Assembly: GCA_024681475.1 (NCBI GenBank)
Contig: JAILAT010000033.1
Span: 1-42,877 of the forward strand
DNA from: Bacteroidales bacterium
GTDB taxonomy: Bacteria; Bacteroidota; Bacteroidia; Bacteroidales; P3
Direction: 5' to 3'
DNA length: 42,877 bases
Below are positions 1-8,796 of this stretch, one piece after another. How positions within the stretch are numbered: the stretch's first letter is position 1; every line of letters begins with the position of its first letter. The position numbers and the translations under genes are program-made. The notes below the pieces were generated by a model, which searched no databases, was not told where the DNA came from, and saw nothing but the letters and a program-made list of their open reading frames with translations.

Positions 1-161
1 GTCTGGGTGTAGGTTACGCCGTCCACGGTGTACTGCACCACATACAGGGCATTTTGTTGTTCCTTGGAGATTTGCATCTCGTCGAAGTTCTCTTTCTGGC
101 AGCTGGAGGCCAGGCTTCCCAGCACTGTGAAAAGTGCCAATACAATTACTGATTTTTTCAT
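1..161 (-). CDS. Small lipoprotein, 3' end cut by window edge
   Basis: Only the first 53 codons are visible; the gene runs off the left edge. The start reads MKKSVIVLALFTVLGSLASSCQKENF, a lipoprotein signal with the lipobox Leu-Ala-Ser-Ser-Cys, so the mature protein should be lipid-anchored at Cys21. The visible part closely matches the complete lipoprotein at 8797-9210 (shared segments such as QKENF, EMQIS and YTVDGVTYTQ), so the two are paralogues. It lies 25 bases downstream of the T9SS cargo gene 187-1701 on the same strand and is probably co-transcribed with it. The function is unknown. Its presence shows that the cassette array continues beyond the window. Confidence 0.85.
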   Translation of the reverse strand, partial: MKKSVIVLALFTVLGSLASSCQKENFDEMQISKEQQNALYVVQYTVDGVTYTQ

Positions 162-186
162 TGTTATATTGTTAGCATCATATTTT

Positions 187-1701
187 CTACTGCACCACCA
201 GCTTGCGGGAGGCTGTGCCGCGCGGTGTCGTGGCTGTCAGGATGTAGGTGCCTGAGGGCAGCTGGCTGACGTTCAGCACCGTGGCTGTGGCGTTGGGGCG
301 GGCCTCCAGCACCGTGCGGCCGTTCATGTCGCGCAGCGTCACCAGGCTCATCGCCTCGTCGCTGGCCACGCGTATCTGTGTGTGCGCCGGATTGGGCGTC
401 ACCGTCAGCGTAGGCATGTCGGCATGCGTCACGCCCAGCAGCGACGAGTCGAAGGCGAAGAGCGCCGTGAAGAGCGTGTCGCTGGTGACCGTCACGCTGC
501 GCGAGGGCTCCAGCACGCCGTCGGCCCACATCTCGAAGAAGCAGCTGTCGGCCGCCTGCGCCTCCAGCGTCACCGTGGAACCGTAGGGATACGTGCCGCC
601 GCCATCCACGCTGCCCCACGCGGCATTGTTGGCCTCGGCCACCACCTCCACATCGCTCATCTCCACGAAGTAGGCAATGAACTGTGTGTCGCGCTCGGAG
701 ACAACGCTCCGCGGGTTGCTGGTGTTGCCGTCATTCCAGTGCGTGAAGCGGTAGCCCGGCAGGGCATGTGCGGAGAGCAGCGTGGTCTGTTCCTCGGGCA
801 CCCGTCCGCCGCCCAGCACAGTGCCCATGCTCTCGTCCGCCGAAACACCCTCTATGTCAAAGTGATACACAATGGCAAAGAAGGGACCAAATGTATCGTG
901 TGGCCAAAACAAACATTGCCACCAACGTTCACCGTCAATCACAGTACCATGGTAGTTGATGCTTTGTGCAGTTGCATTTAGTGCGGTTGTCCACTCTCCA
1001 CCTGCTCGACATTCTCCAGAATAATTTCTGGATGATATTTTGGTGGACGGTTGTTCGCCACCAGGTATTCTGTTGTTCCATGGTATTACTTGTGTCAGCA
1101 CAAAGGGTTGGTGATAGTATAGTGGAGATAATGTATTTGGAACATGACGTTGGCCGTTGGACGAAGAATAGATACAGAATGCAGTGTCCACATACACTGG
1201 TTTATTGAAATAGGCCTCGCGTATATAACATTTGTCTGGAATAGAGTCAAACGAATCATGTGAAACCATGAATAGTTTTTGCGATGCCGTATCCCAACGT
1301 ACAGAATCCAACAATCTCATCTGAAATGACATGGACCCGTGGTTGATGCAATTGAAAGTGTCGGTTCGTTTATAGAGGTAAACATATTCCGTATCATAGG
1401 TATAATCAAGACAAGGTCCGTGGACAACCATATCAGTCATTACTGCCAAACCACGAACCTTTATCGGCTGTGAAGTAAAGAATGTTGTGGCAACATATTG
1501 AAAACTTTCAATCTGATACTTCTCGTACATAGTATCGTCAATAGTACGGTTGTTAAAACGGGGGCAATCATCAATCCAATCGTTATAGAAATAATTTCTA
1601 TATTTGTGCAATCCGTCAATTGTATCACTTTGCGCAAATACACCGTCCATAGTCAGGCACATCAGCAGTGCCAGGCTGATAATTTTAACTTGTGTTTTCA
1701 T
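187..1701 (-). CDS. T9SS cargo protein with InlB-type B repeats (copy 1)
   Basis: This is a secreted surface protein of about 504 residues. I chose the ATG at 1701 (MKTQVKIISL) over the one 15 bases upstream because both paralogues start at the matching point (MKTV). A signal peptide ends near FAQ. Residues of about 25-285 form a domain I do not recognise, with aromatic residues and a few Cys. Residues of about 290-430 hold two B-repeat-like units (GTVLGGG...GYRFTHWNDG and GSVDGGGTYPYGS...FFEMWADG). The last 73 residues are a type A T9SS sorting domain (LTVTPNPAH, then RDMNGR, PSGTYIL, SRKLVVQ). Expected fate: Sec export, then T9SS passage and surface anchoring or release. The middle domain differs most from copies 2 and 3, and no 540-residue partner gene precedes this copy. 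Function is unknown. Confidence 0.88.
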   Translation of the reverse strand: MKTQVKIISLALLMCLTMDGVFAQSDTIDGLHKYRNYFYNDWIDDCPRFNNRTIDDTMYEKYQIESFQYVATTFFTSQPIKVRGLAVMTDMVVHGPCLDYTYDTEYVYLYKRTDTFNCINHGSMSFQMRLLDSVRWDTASQKLFMVSHDSFDSIPDKCYIREAYFNKPVYVDTAFCIYSSSNGQRHVPNTLSPLYYHQPFVLTQVIPWNNRIPGGEQPSTKISSRNYSGECRAGGEWTTALNATAQSINYHGTVIDGERWWQCLFWPHDTFGPFFAIVYHFDIEGVSADESMGTVLGGGRVPEEQTTLLSAHALPGYRFTHWNDGNTSNPRSVVSERDTQFIAYFVEMSDVEVVAEANNAAWGSVDGGGTYPYGSTVTLEAQAADSCFFEMWADGVLEPSRSVTVTSDTLFTALFAFDSSLLGVTHADMPTLTVTPNPAHTQIRVASDEAMSLVTLRDMNGRTVLEARPNATATVLNVSQLPSGTYILTATTPRGTASRKLVVQ

Positions 1702-1752
1702 GGCCTTTAGTTTCAAATGTTTAATAGTATGGTATATCTATGTCGTTTCGTT

Positions 1753-3299
1753 CTACTGCACCACCAGCTTGCGGGAGGCTGTGCCGCGCGGTGTCGTGGC
1801 TGTCAGGATGTAGGTGCCTGAGGGCAGCTGGCTGACATTCAGCACCGTGGCTGTGGCGTTGGGGCGGGCCTCCAGCACCGTGCGGCCGTTCATGTCGCGC
1901 AGCGTCACCAGGCTCATCGCCTCGTCGCTGGCCACGCGTATCTGCGTGTGCGCCGGGTTGGGCGTCACCGTCAGCGTAGGCATGTCGGTGAAAGTCATGC
2001 CGAGCAGCGACGAGTCGAAGGCGAAGAGCGCCGTGAAGAGGTGTCGCTCGTGACGGTCACAGTGCGCGAAGGCTCCAGCACGCCGTCGGCCCACATCTCG
2101 AAGAAGCAGCTGTCGGCCGCTGTGGCCTCCAGCGTCACCGTGGAACCGTAGGGATACGTGCCGCCGCCGTCCACGCTGCCCCAGGCAGCGTTGTTCGCCT
2201 CAACCACCACCTCAACGTCCGTCATCTCCACGAAGTATGCCACAAACTGCGTGTCGCGCTCGGAGACAACGCTCCGCGGGTTGTTGGTGTTGCCGTCGTT
2301 CCAGTGCGTGAAACGGTAGCCTGGCAGGGCATGTGCGGTGAGCAGCGTGGTCTGTTCCTCCGGCACCCGTCCGCCGCCCAGCACCGTGCCCATGCTCTCG
2401 TCCGCCGAGATGCCTTCAATAATATAATGATACACAATGGGGAAGAACGGGCCGAAATCATCATAAAAATCATGAACCCCCCACCAATGCTCACCCTCCA
2501 AGATGGTGTCTATGTAATTGTCAAACCAATCTGTATATTGTCTTGGGTCGGCATCAGTAATAAATTCCAAATGTTTCAGAGAAGGGCTGTCGCGACGGCA
2601 CTCATTATAATAGAGAACAATCTTGGGCTCCATTTGTGTACTTTGATTTTGGTTGATTCTGTATTTATGGGCTATCACTGCGTTGAGCACAAAGGGTTGG
2701 TGTAGGTACACATGTTCACTGTTGGGTGATAGTTGCCCATTGTAATAGGAACTATGGATACAGAACAGAGAGTCCACATACACAGGCTTGTCGAAATAGG
2801 CCTCACGGACATAGCATCGCTGCGGAACCGTGTCGAACGGTGCATTGGAGAGCACCATGGTTTTAGGTGCCGCCGTGTCCCAGCGCACCGAGTCGAGCGT
2901 TATCATCTGGAAAGGAATTGGGTGACCTGAACTGATGCGGCCATATAAGAAAGTGTCAATCCGTTGATAGATATACAGATACTCCGGCAAGTGGTCCCAT
3001 TCCAAACAGGGCCCGTGGAGCACCATATCCGTCATCACCGCCAGTCCCCGCACCTTGAGCCGCTGCGGAGTGTACTCTGTGGTGGCTATACCATACCCCG
3101 AAGACGCGAATTCGTATTTTTCATATAGTGTGTTATCAATAATACGGTCCTCAAAGTAAGGACATTCGTCTATCCATGACGAGTAATAGTAGTTCCGATA
3201 TCTCTGCAATCCGTCAATTGTATCACTTTGCGCAAATGCGCCATCCAAACATAGGCATAAAAACAATGCCAAGCCAAAGATTTTAATTACAGTCTTCAT
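1753..3299 (-). pseudogene. T9SS cargo protein (copy 2), frameshifted before its sorting domain
   Basis: This is a paralogue of 187-1701 and 5291-6835. The signal peptide (MKTVIKIFGLALFLCL...FAQ), the middle domain and the B repeats read intact. One base is missing at 2040/2041: copies 1 and 3 have GAAGAGCGTGTCG on the plus strand and this copy has GAAGAGGTGTCG. The reading frame then shifts and stops at 1995, giving 434 residues with no sorting domain. The sorting domain is preserved in the next frame down to the stop at 1753. As read, the product would reach the periplasm but could not be sorted by T9SS. It starts 12 bases after copy 2 of the 540-residue gene. A sequencing or assembly error between near-identical copies is a real alternative. 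Confidence 0.85.
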
Positions 3300-3311
3300 A
3301 ATAATCTGTTT

Positions 3312-4933
3312 TTAATACGCATAACTTTCAGTACATTTTGTTTCCAAATAAACATTGTATGGATTGAACTGTAGTTTTTTCACTTCGTAATCATATTCTA
3401 GTTCATAACGTCGTTGTACTGGGAATTCATGATCATCGTCAAGATGTTCTATTTCAGCTTCAAATGTATACTTGTACTCCACGTCAATACAGTTTGTCTG
3501 GCGAGCCCTACTACGATACAGTATTTCATAGGCCAGCCACGAGTCGTCGTTGCCAGCCATGTTCAGGCCGCCCCAATGGAGCACCTCGCTGCCCATGGAG
3601 TTGTATTGCAGTCCTATGCTGGTGAATTTCATGGGGCTGCCGTAAAAGAGAAGGCTTGTATTAAAGTTTGGACTTAACAAGTCCGCAGACATGATGGCAG
3701 TCATGTTGCCATTGCCGCCATATTCATCAAGCACCAATGCGTGGTCCAGTGCGTTGGAAATATAGACCATGTCGCCAGGCATGTAGGAGACCTCCAGATA
3801 GCGGCTTTGGTAGAAAGCGAAATTTGGTGTTGTGCCATAGCGGTTCAGCACAAGGCCGTAGTCCACAGACTCACCCTTGGGCATGTAAAAGAACGAGAGG
3901 GCATATTCCCCGCTTTTCCCATTGCAGAGCCTGTAGCGTTTCCATAGGAGTGTCCCGTACTGATCTCCTATCGGCCTGCCGTCAACAACCAGAGAGGAAA
4001 GGTCCACGATGTGTATTTGCGGGTCCAGATTAAGATCGGAAGGATAATAAACAACTTCTTTGGGACTGTGCCGCAGCCAGATAACAGTGCTATCCCCTGC
4101 AGGGTGCGAAGCGGTGATGAGATGTTCCTCCGTGGTAACAATGTCGGTCATCATCTCGGGACTATTGCTGTTATACCGAATGTCGATATCCCAGATAGTA
4201 CCGCTTGGAGATAATGGAGAAATAGGACAATCTGGATAGATTCTCACCCTGCTCAGGCTGGAGGGCGAAGCGTTAGTCATGGGTACTCCGACAATATCAA
4301 GCACCATATTGTCGATATAAGTACTCTGATATGAGTAATACCGTCCATACTCTTGCGGGTATGCCACCATCCTGTACAAATCGCGTGTTCCATTCACATA
4401 GCGCACTTTGGCGGTGCACGTCGAAGTGGGCGACAAGGCATCGTCCATCGAGAAGAATCCCGTAAAGCCGCGCTTGGCATAGATGTAGGTAATAGGTACG
4501 GGCTCGTCTCCAATAGCATGACCGTATTCAATGGCCGAGTCTGCAGTGTGTGTGCCACAGAAGCAGCAATAGGTCACTGGGGTCTCCACACCGTCATCCT
4601 TGCGCAGCGTGACAAAGCACACATCTTTCACTTCGTAGTGACAACCCAATGAGACAATGTGCGTCAAATCGCCCGTGGCAACATTCTGTAGAAAAAAATG
4701 TGAGTTGTCGGCATTGCGAATGTCGGGCGGATACTCATTAGAGCAATACACGTTAGGGAATTCGCCGTGTGTCATGATGATGTTGTAGTCGCTGTTGTAA
4801 TTGCGGATGATGGTGTTGTCCGCATAATAAGGGTTGTGGACGTTGAAATAGGCAGCGTGTAAGTGCCTGGCAACTGAGCAAATAGTGCCGTGAAGCCACT
4901 AATTGCCAAAAGGAAAAGTAATAATCCCTTCAT
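3312..4933 (-). pseudogene. Secreted protein of unknown family (copy 2 of the 540-residue type), frameshifted near its N-terminus
   Basis: This matches the intact gene 6848-8470 along its whole length and is exactly one base shorter. The start at 4933 gives a signal peptide (MKGLLLLLLAISGFTALFAQ). A missing G near 4834-4837 (GGGTTGTGG here, GGGTTGGTGG in the intact copy, plus strand) breaks the frame about 33 codons in. The rest is open, with its first internal ATG at 4775 (MTHGEF), but that product would lack a signal peptide. The stop is 12 bases before the start of T9SS cargo copy 2. The C-terminal region differs from the other copy by many substitutions, so this is not a recent perfect duplicate. 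The deletion may be real or an error. Confidence 0.85.
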
Positions 4934-5290
4934 GTCTAATTGGTTTTTTTATTGTTTATCAACCCCTTTTTCCCTTGTGCTGTGTCGCAAGTCCTAGGGA
5001 TGGGACTCGCCGCACAATAAAGTCTGCCTTGCTGCGTTATGTTTGCAAGGCATCTGTATGCCTCGGGTGCGAGATGGCAGGGTGGAGGTTTTCTCTTGCC
5101 TGAGTGTCCTCCGCCCTGCGGAACACCCTCTTTCTATTCTACGCCTCGCTGCAGCGGCGCACCACGCTGCGCGAGGCTTTTGATTTGCTGGTCATATCAT
5201 TATAACTATTATTATAGTTTTTCGCTCCCTGTCATTGACTGTCTCTTGTCGGAGCAGTCCCGCCGATATGAACACGGCGGGACAACTCTC
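4934..5290 (-). promoter_or_regulatory. Structured leader upstream of cassette A, with three conserved hairpins
   Basis: This 357-base spacer has no gene. It matches 8471-8796 over most of its length. Three inverted repeats stand in a row. The first is AGGCAT/ATGCCT at 5048-5063 with a four-base loop. The second is GCAGGGTGGAGG/CCTCCGCCCTGC at 5077-5119 (12 bp with one G-T pair). The third is GCCTCGC-T-GCAGCG/CGCTGC-GCGAGGC at 5143-5177 (13 bp with a bulge). All three recur at matching places in the other copy. On the minus strand this would be the 5' untranslated region or promoter region of the 540-residue gene. No TAnnTTTG box is visible in it, which would fit use of another sigma factor. 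The role is inferred. Confidence 0.6.
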
Positions 5291-6835
5291 TTATTGCACC
5301 ACCAGCTTGCGGGAGGCTGTGCCGCGTGGTGTCGTAGCTGTCAGGATGTAGGTGCCTGAGGGCATCTGGCTGACGTTCAGCACCGTGGCCGTGGCGTTGG
5401 GGCGCGCCTCCAGCACCGTGCGGCCGTTCATGTCGCGCAGCGTCACCAGGCTCATCGCCTCGTCGCTGGCCACGCGTATCTGCGTGTGCGCCGGGTTGGG
5501 TGTCACCGTCAGCGTAGGCATGTAGTCGGCATGTGTCACGCCCAGCAGCGACGAGTCGAAGGCGAAGAGCGCCGTGAAGAGCGTGTCGCTCGTGACGGTC
5601 ACAGTGCGCGAAGGCTCCAGCACGCCGTCGGCCCACATCTCGAAGAAGCAGCTGTCGGCGGGCTGCGCCTCCAGCGTCACCATGGAGCCGTAGGGATACG
5701 TGCCGCCGCCCTCCACGCTGCCCCACGCGGCATTGTTGGCCTCGGCCATCACCTCCACATCGCCCATCTCCACGAAGTAGGCAATGAACTGTGTGTCGCG
5801 CTCGGAGACAACGCTCCGCGGGTTGTTGGTGTTGCCGTCGTTCCAGTGCGTGAAACGGTAGCCTGACAAGGCATGTGCGGTGAGCAGAGTGGTCTGTTCC
5901 TCCGGCACCCGTCCGCCGCCCAGCACCGTGCCCATGCTCTCGTCCGCCGAGATGCCTTCAATAATATAATGATACACAATGGGGAAAAACGGGCCGAAAT
6001 CGTCATACCAAGTATGAAAAGTATACCAATGTTCCCCCCATGTTACAGTGTCGGTCAAACCGAAATAAGGGCCATCAACGTCTAAGAATTCCAATTTCAA
6101 ATCTTTCAGGAAAGGAGGATCGTCACGGCGACACTGATTATAGTAAAGAACAATTTTGGGCTCCATTTGTGCACTTTGGGTTGTTTTGGGTATTCTGTAT
6201 TTATATGCTGTCAACGAGTTGAGAAAAAACGGCTGATGAATGTACACATTATTGTCATATTCGGGAGCATGCTCAAGGTTATTAAACGACGACCTAATCA
6301 TGAATAGAGAATCCACATACACAGGCTTGTCGAAATAAGCTTCACGGACGTAACACCTTTGTATTACCGAATCGAACGGCGCATTGGAGATGCTCATAAT
6401 GCGCGGAGAGGCGGTATCCCAGCGTACCGAGTCGAGCGTTTTCACCTGGAAACGGGGGTAAATTCCTGGGTGATTGATGGTGTTGAAGGTGTCGATTCGT
6501 TGGCAAATATACATATATTCGGGAACATGGTCGTAATTCAGGCAAGGTCCGTGCGGTATCATGTCGGTCATCACCGCCAACCCCCGCACTTTGAGCGGCT
6601 GGGAGGTGATTTCTGTTTGGCAAAGAAGGTATCCTTCGTGTACAAATTCATATTTCTCGTAACGAATACTGTCCACAATACGGTCCTCAAAGTAAGGACA
6701 TTCGTCTATCCATGTTGAATAATAGTAGTTCCGATATCTTTGCAATCCGTCAATTGTATCACTTTGCGCAAATGCGCCATCCAAACATAGGCATAAAAAC
6801 AATGCCAAACATAAATTTTTAGTTACTGTCTTCAT
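5291..6835 (-). CDS. T9SS cargo protein with InlB-type B repeats (copy 3)
   Basis: This is the intact 514-residue member of the cargo family. A signal peptide (MKTVTKNLCLALFLCL...FAQ) is followed by an unrecognised domain of about 270 residues that begins SDTIDGLQRYRNYYYS, as in copy 2. Two B-repeat-like units follow, then a type A T9SS sorting domain in the last 73 residues (LTVTPNPAH to SRKLVVQ). Compared with copy 1 it carries one extra in-frame codon (Tyr) just before the sorting domain, and residues of about 190-275 differ. It starts 12 bases after the intact 540-residue gene, so the two are very likely one operon. The role is unknown; adhesion or substrate binding would fit a B-repeat surface protein, but that is inference. 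Confidence 0.9.
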   Translation of the reverse strand: MKTVTKNLCLALFLCLCLDGAFAQSDTIDGLQRYRNYYYSTWIDECPYFEDRIVDSIRYEKYEFVHEGYLLCQTEITSQPLKVRGLAVMTDMIPHGPCLNYDHVPEYMYICQRIDTFNTINHPGIYPRFQVKTLDSVRWDTASPRIMSISNAPFDSVIQRCYVREAYFDKPVYVDSLFMIRSSFNNLEHAPEYDNNVYIHQPFFLNSLTAYKYRIPKTTQSAQMEPKIVLYYNQCRRDDPPFLKDLKLEFLDVDGPYFGLTDTVTWGEHWYTFHTWYDDFGPFFPIVYHYIIEGISADESMGTVLGGGRVPEEQTTLLTAHALSGYRFTHWNDGNTNNPRSVVSERDTQFIAYFVEMGDVEVMAEANNAAWGSVEGGGTYPYGSMVTLEAQPADSCFFEMWADGVLEPSRTVTVTSDTLFTALFAFDSSLLGVTHADYMPTLTVTPNPAHTQIRVASDEAMSLVTLRDMNGRTVLEARPNATATVLNVSQMPSGTYILTATTPRGTASRKLVVQ

Positions 6836-6847
6836 AATAATCTGTTT

Positions 6848-8470
6848 TTAATACGTAAAATATTCAACACATTTTTTTAGCAAATAAACATCGTATGGAT
6901 TGAAATAAAGTGTTTTTACTTCATAATCGTTATCAAGTTCATAACTTCGTTGTATTGGGAAATCATGGTCATCGTCAAGATGTTCTATCTCAGCGGGGAA
7001 TGTGTCTTTGTTCTCAACGTCCATACAGTCTATTCGGTGAGCCCAACTGCGATACAGTATTTCATAGGCCAGCCACGAGTCGTCGTTGCCAGACATGTTC
7101 AGTCCGCCCCAATGGAGCACTTCGCTGCCCAGGGAATTGTATTGCAGTCCTATGCTGGTGAATTTCATGGGGCTGCCGTCCAAGAGAAGGCTTGTATTAA
7201 GGTTTTGACTTAACAAGTCCGCAGACATGACGGCAGTCATATTGCCATTGCCGCCATATTCATCAAGCACCAATGCGTGGTCCAGCGCGTTGGGAATATA
7301 GACCATGTCGCCAGGCATGTAGGAGACCTCCAGATAGCGGCCTTGGTAGAAGGCGAAATTTGGTGTTGTACCATAGCGGTTCAGCACAAGGCCGTAGTCC
7401 ACAGACTCACCTTTGGGGGTGTAAAAGAAAGAGAGGGCGTATTCCCCGCTTTTCCCATTGCAGAGCCTGTATCGTTTCCATAGGAGTGTCCCGTACTGAT
7501 CTCCTATCGGCCTGCCGTCAACAACCAGAGAGGAAAGGTCCACGATGTGTATTTGCGGGTCAAGTTCAAGACTGGGAGAATAGCAGATTGTCTCCTTGGG
7601 ACTGTGCCGCAGCCAGATGACTGAGCTGTCCCCAGCAGGATGCGAAGCCGTGATGAGATAATCCTTAGTGGCAACAATATCGGTCATCATCTCAGGGTCG
7701 TCCCTGTTATATCGGAGGTCGAAATCCCAACGAGTACCGCTGGGGAAAAAGGGAGTAACGGAATAATCTGGATAAATTCTCACCCTACTCAGGCTGGAAG
7801 GCGATACTGTGTTCATGGGAATGCCGACAATGTCGAGCACAATATTGTCCAGGAAAATCGTTTGATCTGAATGATAACAGCCTTGCTCTTGCGGGTATGC
7901 CACCATCCTGTACAAATCGCGTGTTCCATCCACATAGCGCACCTTGGCGGTGCACGTCGAGGTGGGCGACAAGGCATCGTCCATCGAGAAGAAACCCGCA
8001 AAGCCGCGCTTGGCATAGATGTAGGTAATAGTTACGGGCTCGTCTCCAATAGCATGACCATATTCTATGGCCGAGTCGGCGATGTGCGTGCCACAGAAGC
8101 AGCAGAAGGTCACTGGCGTTTCATATCCGTCATCCTTGCGCAGCGTGACAAAGCACACATCCTTCACCTCGTAGTGACATCCCAATGAGACAATGTGCGT
8201 CAAATCGCCCGTGGCAATATTCTGTAGGAAGAAGTGCGACTTGTCGGCATTGCGAATGTCGGGCGGATACTCATTGTAGCAATAAAGGTTGGGAAACTCG
8301 CCGTGCGTCATGATGATGTTGTAGTCGCTGTTGTAATTACGGATGATGGTGTTGTCCGCATAATAAGGGTTGGTGGACGTTGAAATAGGCAGCGTGTAAG
8401 TGCCTGGCAACTGAGCAAATAGTGCCGTGAAACCACTAATTGCCAAAAGGAGAAACATTAATCTCTTCAT
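6848..8470 (-). CDS. Secreted protein of unknown family (540 residues), partner of the T9SS cargo gene
   Basis: The protein has a clear signal peptide (MKRLMFLLLAISGFTALFAQ) and no lipobox, no T9SS sorting domain and no C-terminal membrane segment, so a periplasmic or outer-membrane-associated location is likely. I do not recognise a family. The body is rich in short beta-like stretches ending in Trp, Tyr or Phe, with repeated patterns such as LTHIVSLGCHYEVKDVCFV and MTDIVATKDYLITAS. This would suit a beta-propeller, but that is only an inference. A Cys cluster (CCFCGTH) lies near residue 120. The gene ends 12 bases before the T9SS cargo gene 5291-6835, and the same pairing occurs at 3312-4933/1753-3299. 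The pair seems to be the unit of duplication. Confidence 0.88.
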   Translation of the reverse strand: MKRLMFLLLAISGFTALFAQLPGTYTLPISTSTNPYYADNTIIRNYNSDYNIIMTHGEFPNLYCYNEYPPDIRNADKSHFFLQNIATGDLTHIVSLGCHYEVKDVCFVTLRKDDGYETPVTFCCFCGTHIADSAIEYGHAIGDEPVTITYIYAKRGFAGFFSMDDALSPTSTCTAKVRYVDGTRDLYRMVAYPQEQGCYHSDQTIFLDNIVLDIVGIPMNTVSPSSLSRVRIYPDYSVTPFFPSGTRWDFDLRYNRDDPEMMTDIVATKDYLITASHPAGDSSVIWLRHSPKETICYSPSLELDPQIHIVDLSSLVVDGRPIGDQYGTLLWKRYRLCNGKSGEYALSFFYTPKGESVDYGLVLNRYGTTPNFAFYQGRYLEVSYMPGDMVYIPNALDHALVLDEYGGNGNMTAVMSADLLSQNLNTSLLLDGSPMKFTSIGLQYNSLGSEVLHWGGLNMSGNDDSWLAYEILYRSWAHRIDCMDVENKDTFPAEIEHLDDDHDFPIQRSYELDNDYEVKTLYFNPYDVYLLKKCVEYFTY

Positions 8471-8796
8471 GTCAAATTGTTTTTTAATTGTTTATCATCC
8501 CCTTTTCCCTGGTGCTGTGCCGCAAGTCTTAGGGGTGGGACCCGCCGCACAATAAAGTCTGCTTTACTGCGTTATGTATGCAGGGCATCTTTATGCCTCG
8601 GGTGCGGGACGGCAGGGTGGAGGTTTTCTCTTGCCTGAGTGTCCTCCGCCCTGCGTGGCACCCTTTTTTACCACGCCTCGCTGCAGCGGCACGCTTCTCT
8701 GCGCGAGGCTTCTGCTTTGACGGTCATATCATTATTAATTATTACTTTCCGCCACAGGTGCCTGTATAGCAAGTCTGCGCGGAAAACGCTTGTTGA
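8471..8796 (-). promoter_or_regulatory. Structured leader upstream of cassette B, with three conserved hairpins
   Basis: This is the counterpart of 4934-5290, between the lipoprotein gene and the intact 540-residue gene. The hairpins are at 8584-8597 (GGCAT/ATGCC), 8612-8654 (same 12-bp arms as the other copy) and 8675-8709 (GCCTCGC-T-GCAG/CTGC-GCGAGGC). In the third hairpin the loop sequence differs and the inner stem is shorter, while the outer stem is kept. That pattern is expected if the pairing matters. It may be a regulatory leader, a processing site or a transcription pause. None of the stems has a strong T run after it on the minus strand, so a simple terminator is unlikely. Confidence 0.6.

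Larger units (their letters stand above)
1753..5220 (-). repeat. Tandem cassette copy A (leader + 540-residue gene + T9SS cargo gene)
   Basis: This is the first of two direct repeats of about 3.5 kb. The order along the minus strand is structured leader, 540-residue secreted protein, then T9SS cargo protein. The match to 5291-8752 runs through both genes and the leader, with the same 12-base gap between the genes. Similarity is highest in the 3' end of the cargo gene (1753 to about 2450) and in parts of the 540-residue gene. It is weaker in the cargo middle region. Copy A carries two single-base deletions relative to copy B. Confidence 0.85.
5291..8752 (-). repeat. Tandem cassette copy B (leader + 540-residue gene + T9SS cargo gene)
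   Basis: This is the second direct repeat, with both reading frames intact. It is separated from copy A by about 70 bases of unmatched DNA (5221-5290). A third, partial unit is the lone cargo gene 187-1701, which shares only the 3' block (187 to about 888) strongly. The array is bounded on both sides by paralogous lipoprotein genes (1-161 and 8797-9210). Confidence 0.85.

Noticed and set aside
4934..5290. Possible small gene in the cassette leader (frame at 5039-5359, plus strand)
   Set aside because: It is not conserved as a protein in the second leader copy; the conserved feature is hairpin structure.
187..6835. CRISPR-like array
   Set aside because: The repeats are whole genes and leaders in tandem; there are no short regular repeats with spacers and no cas genes.
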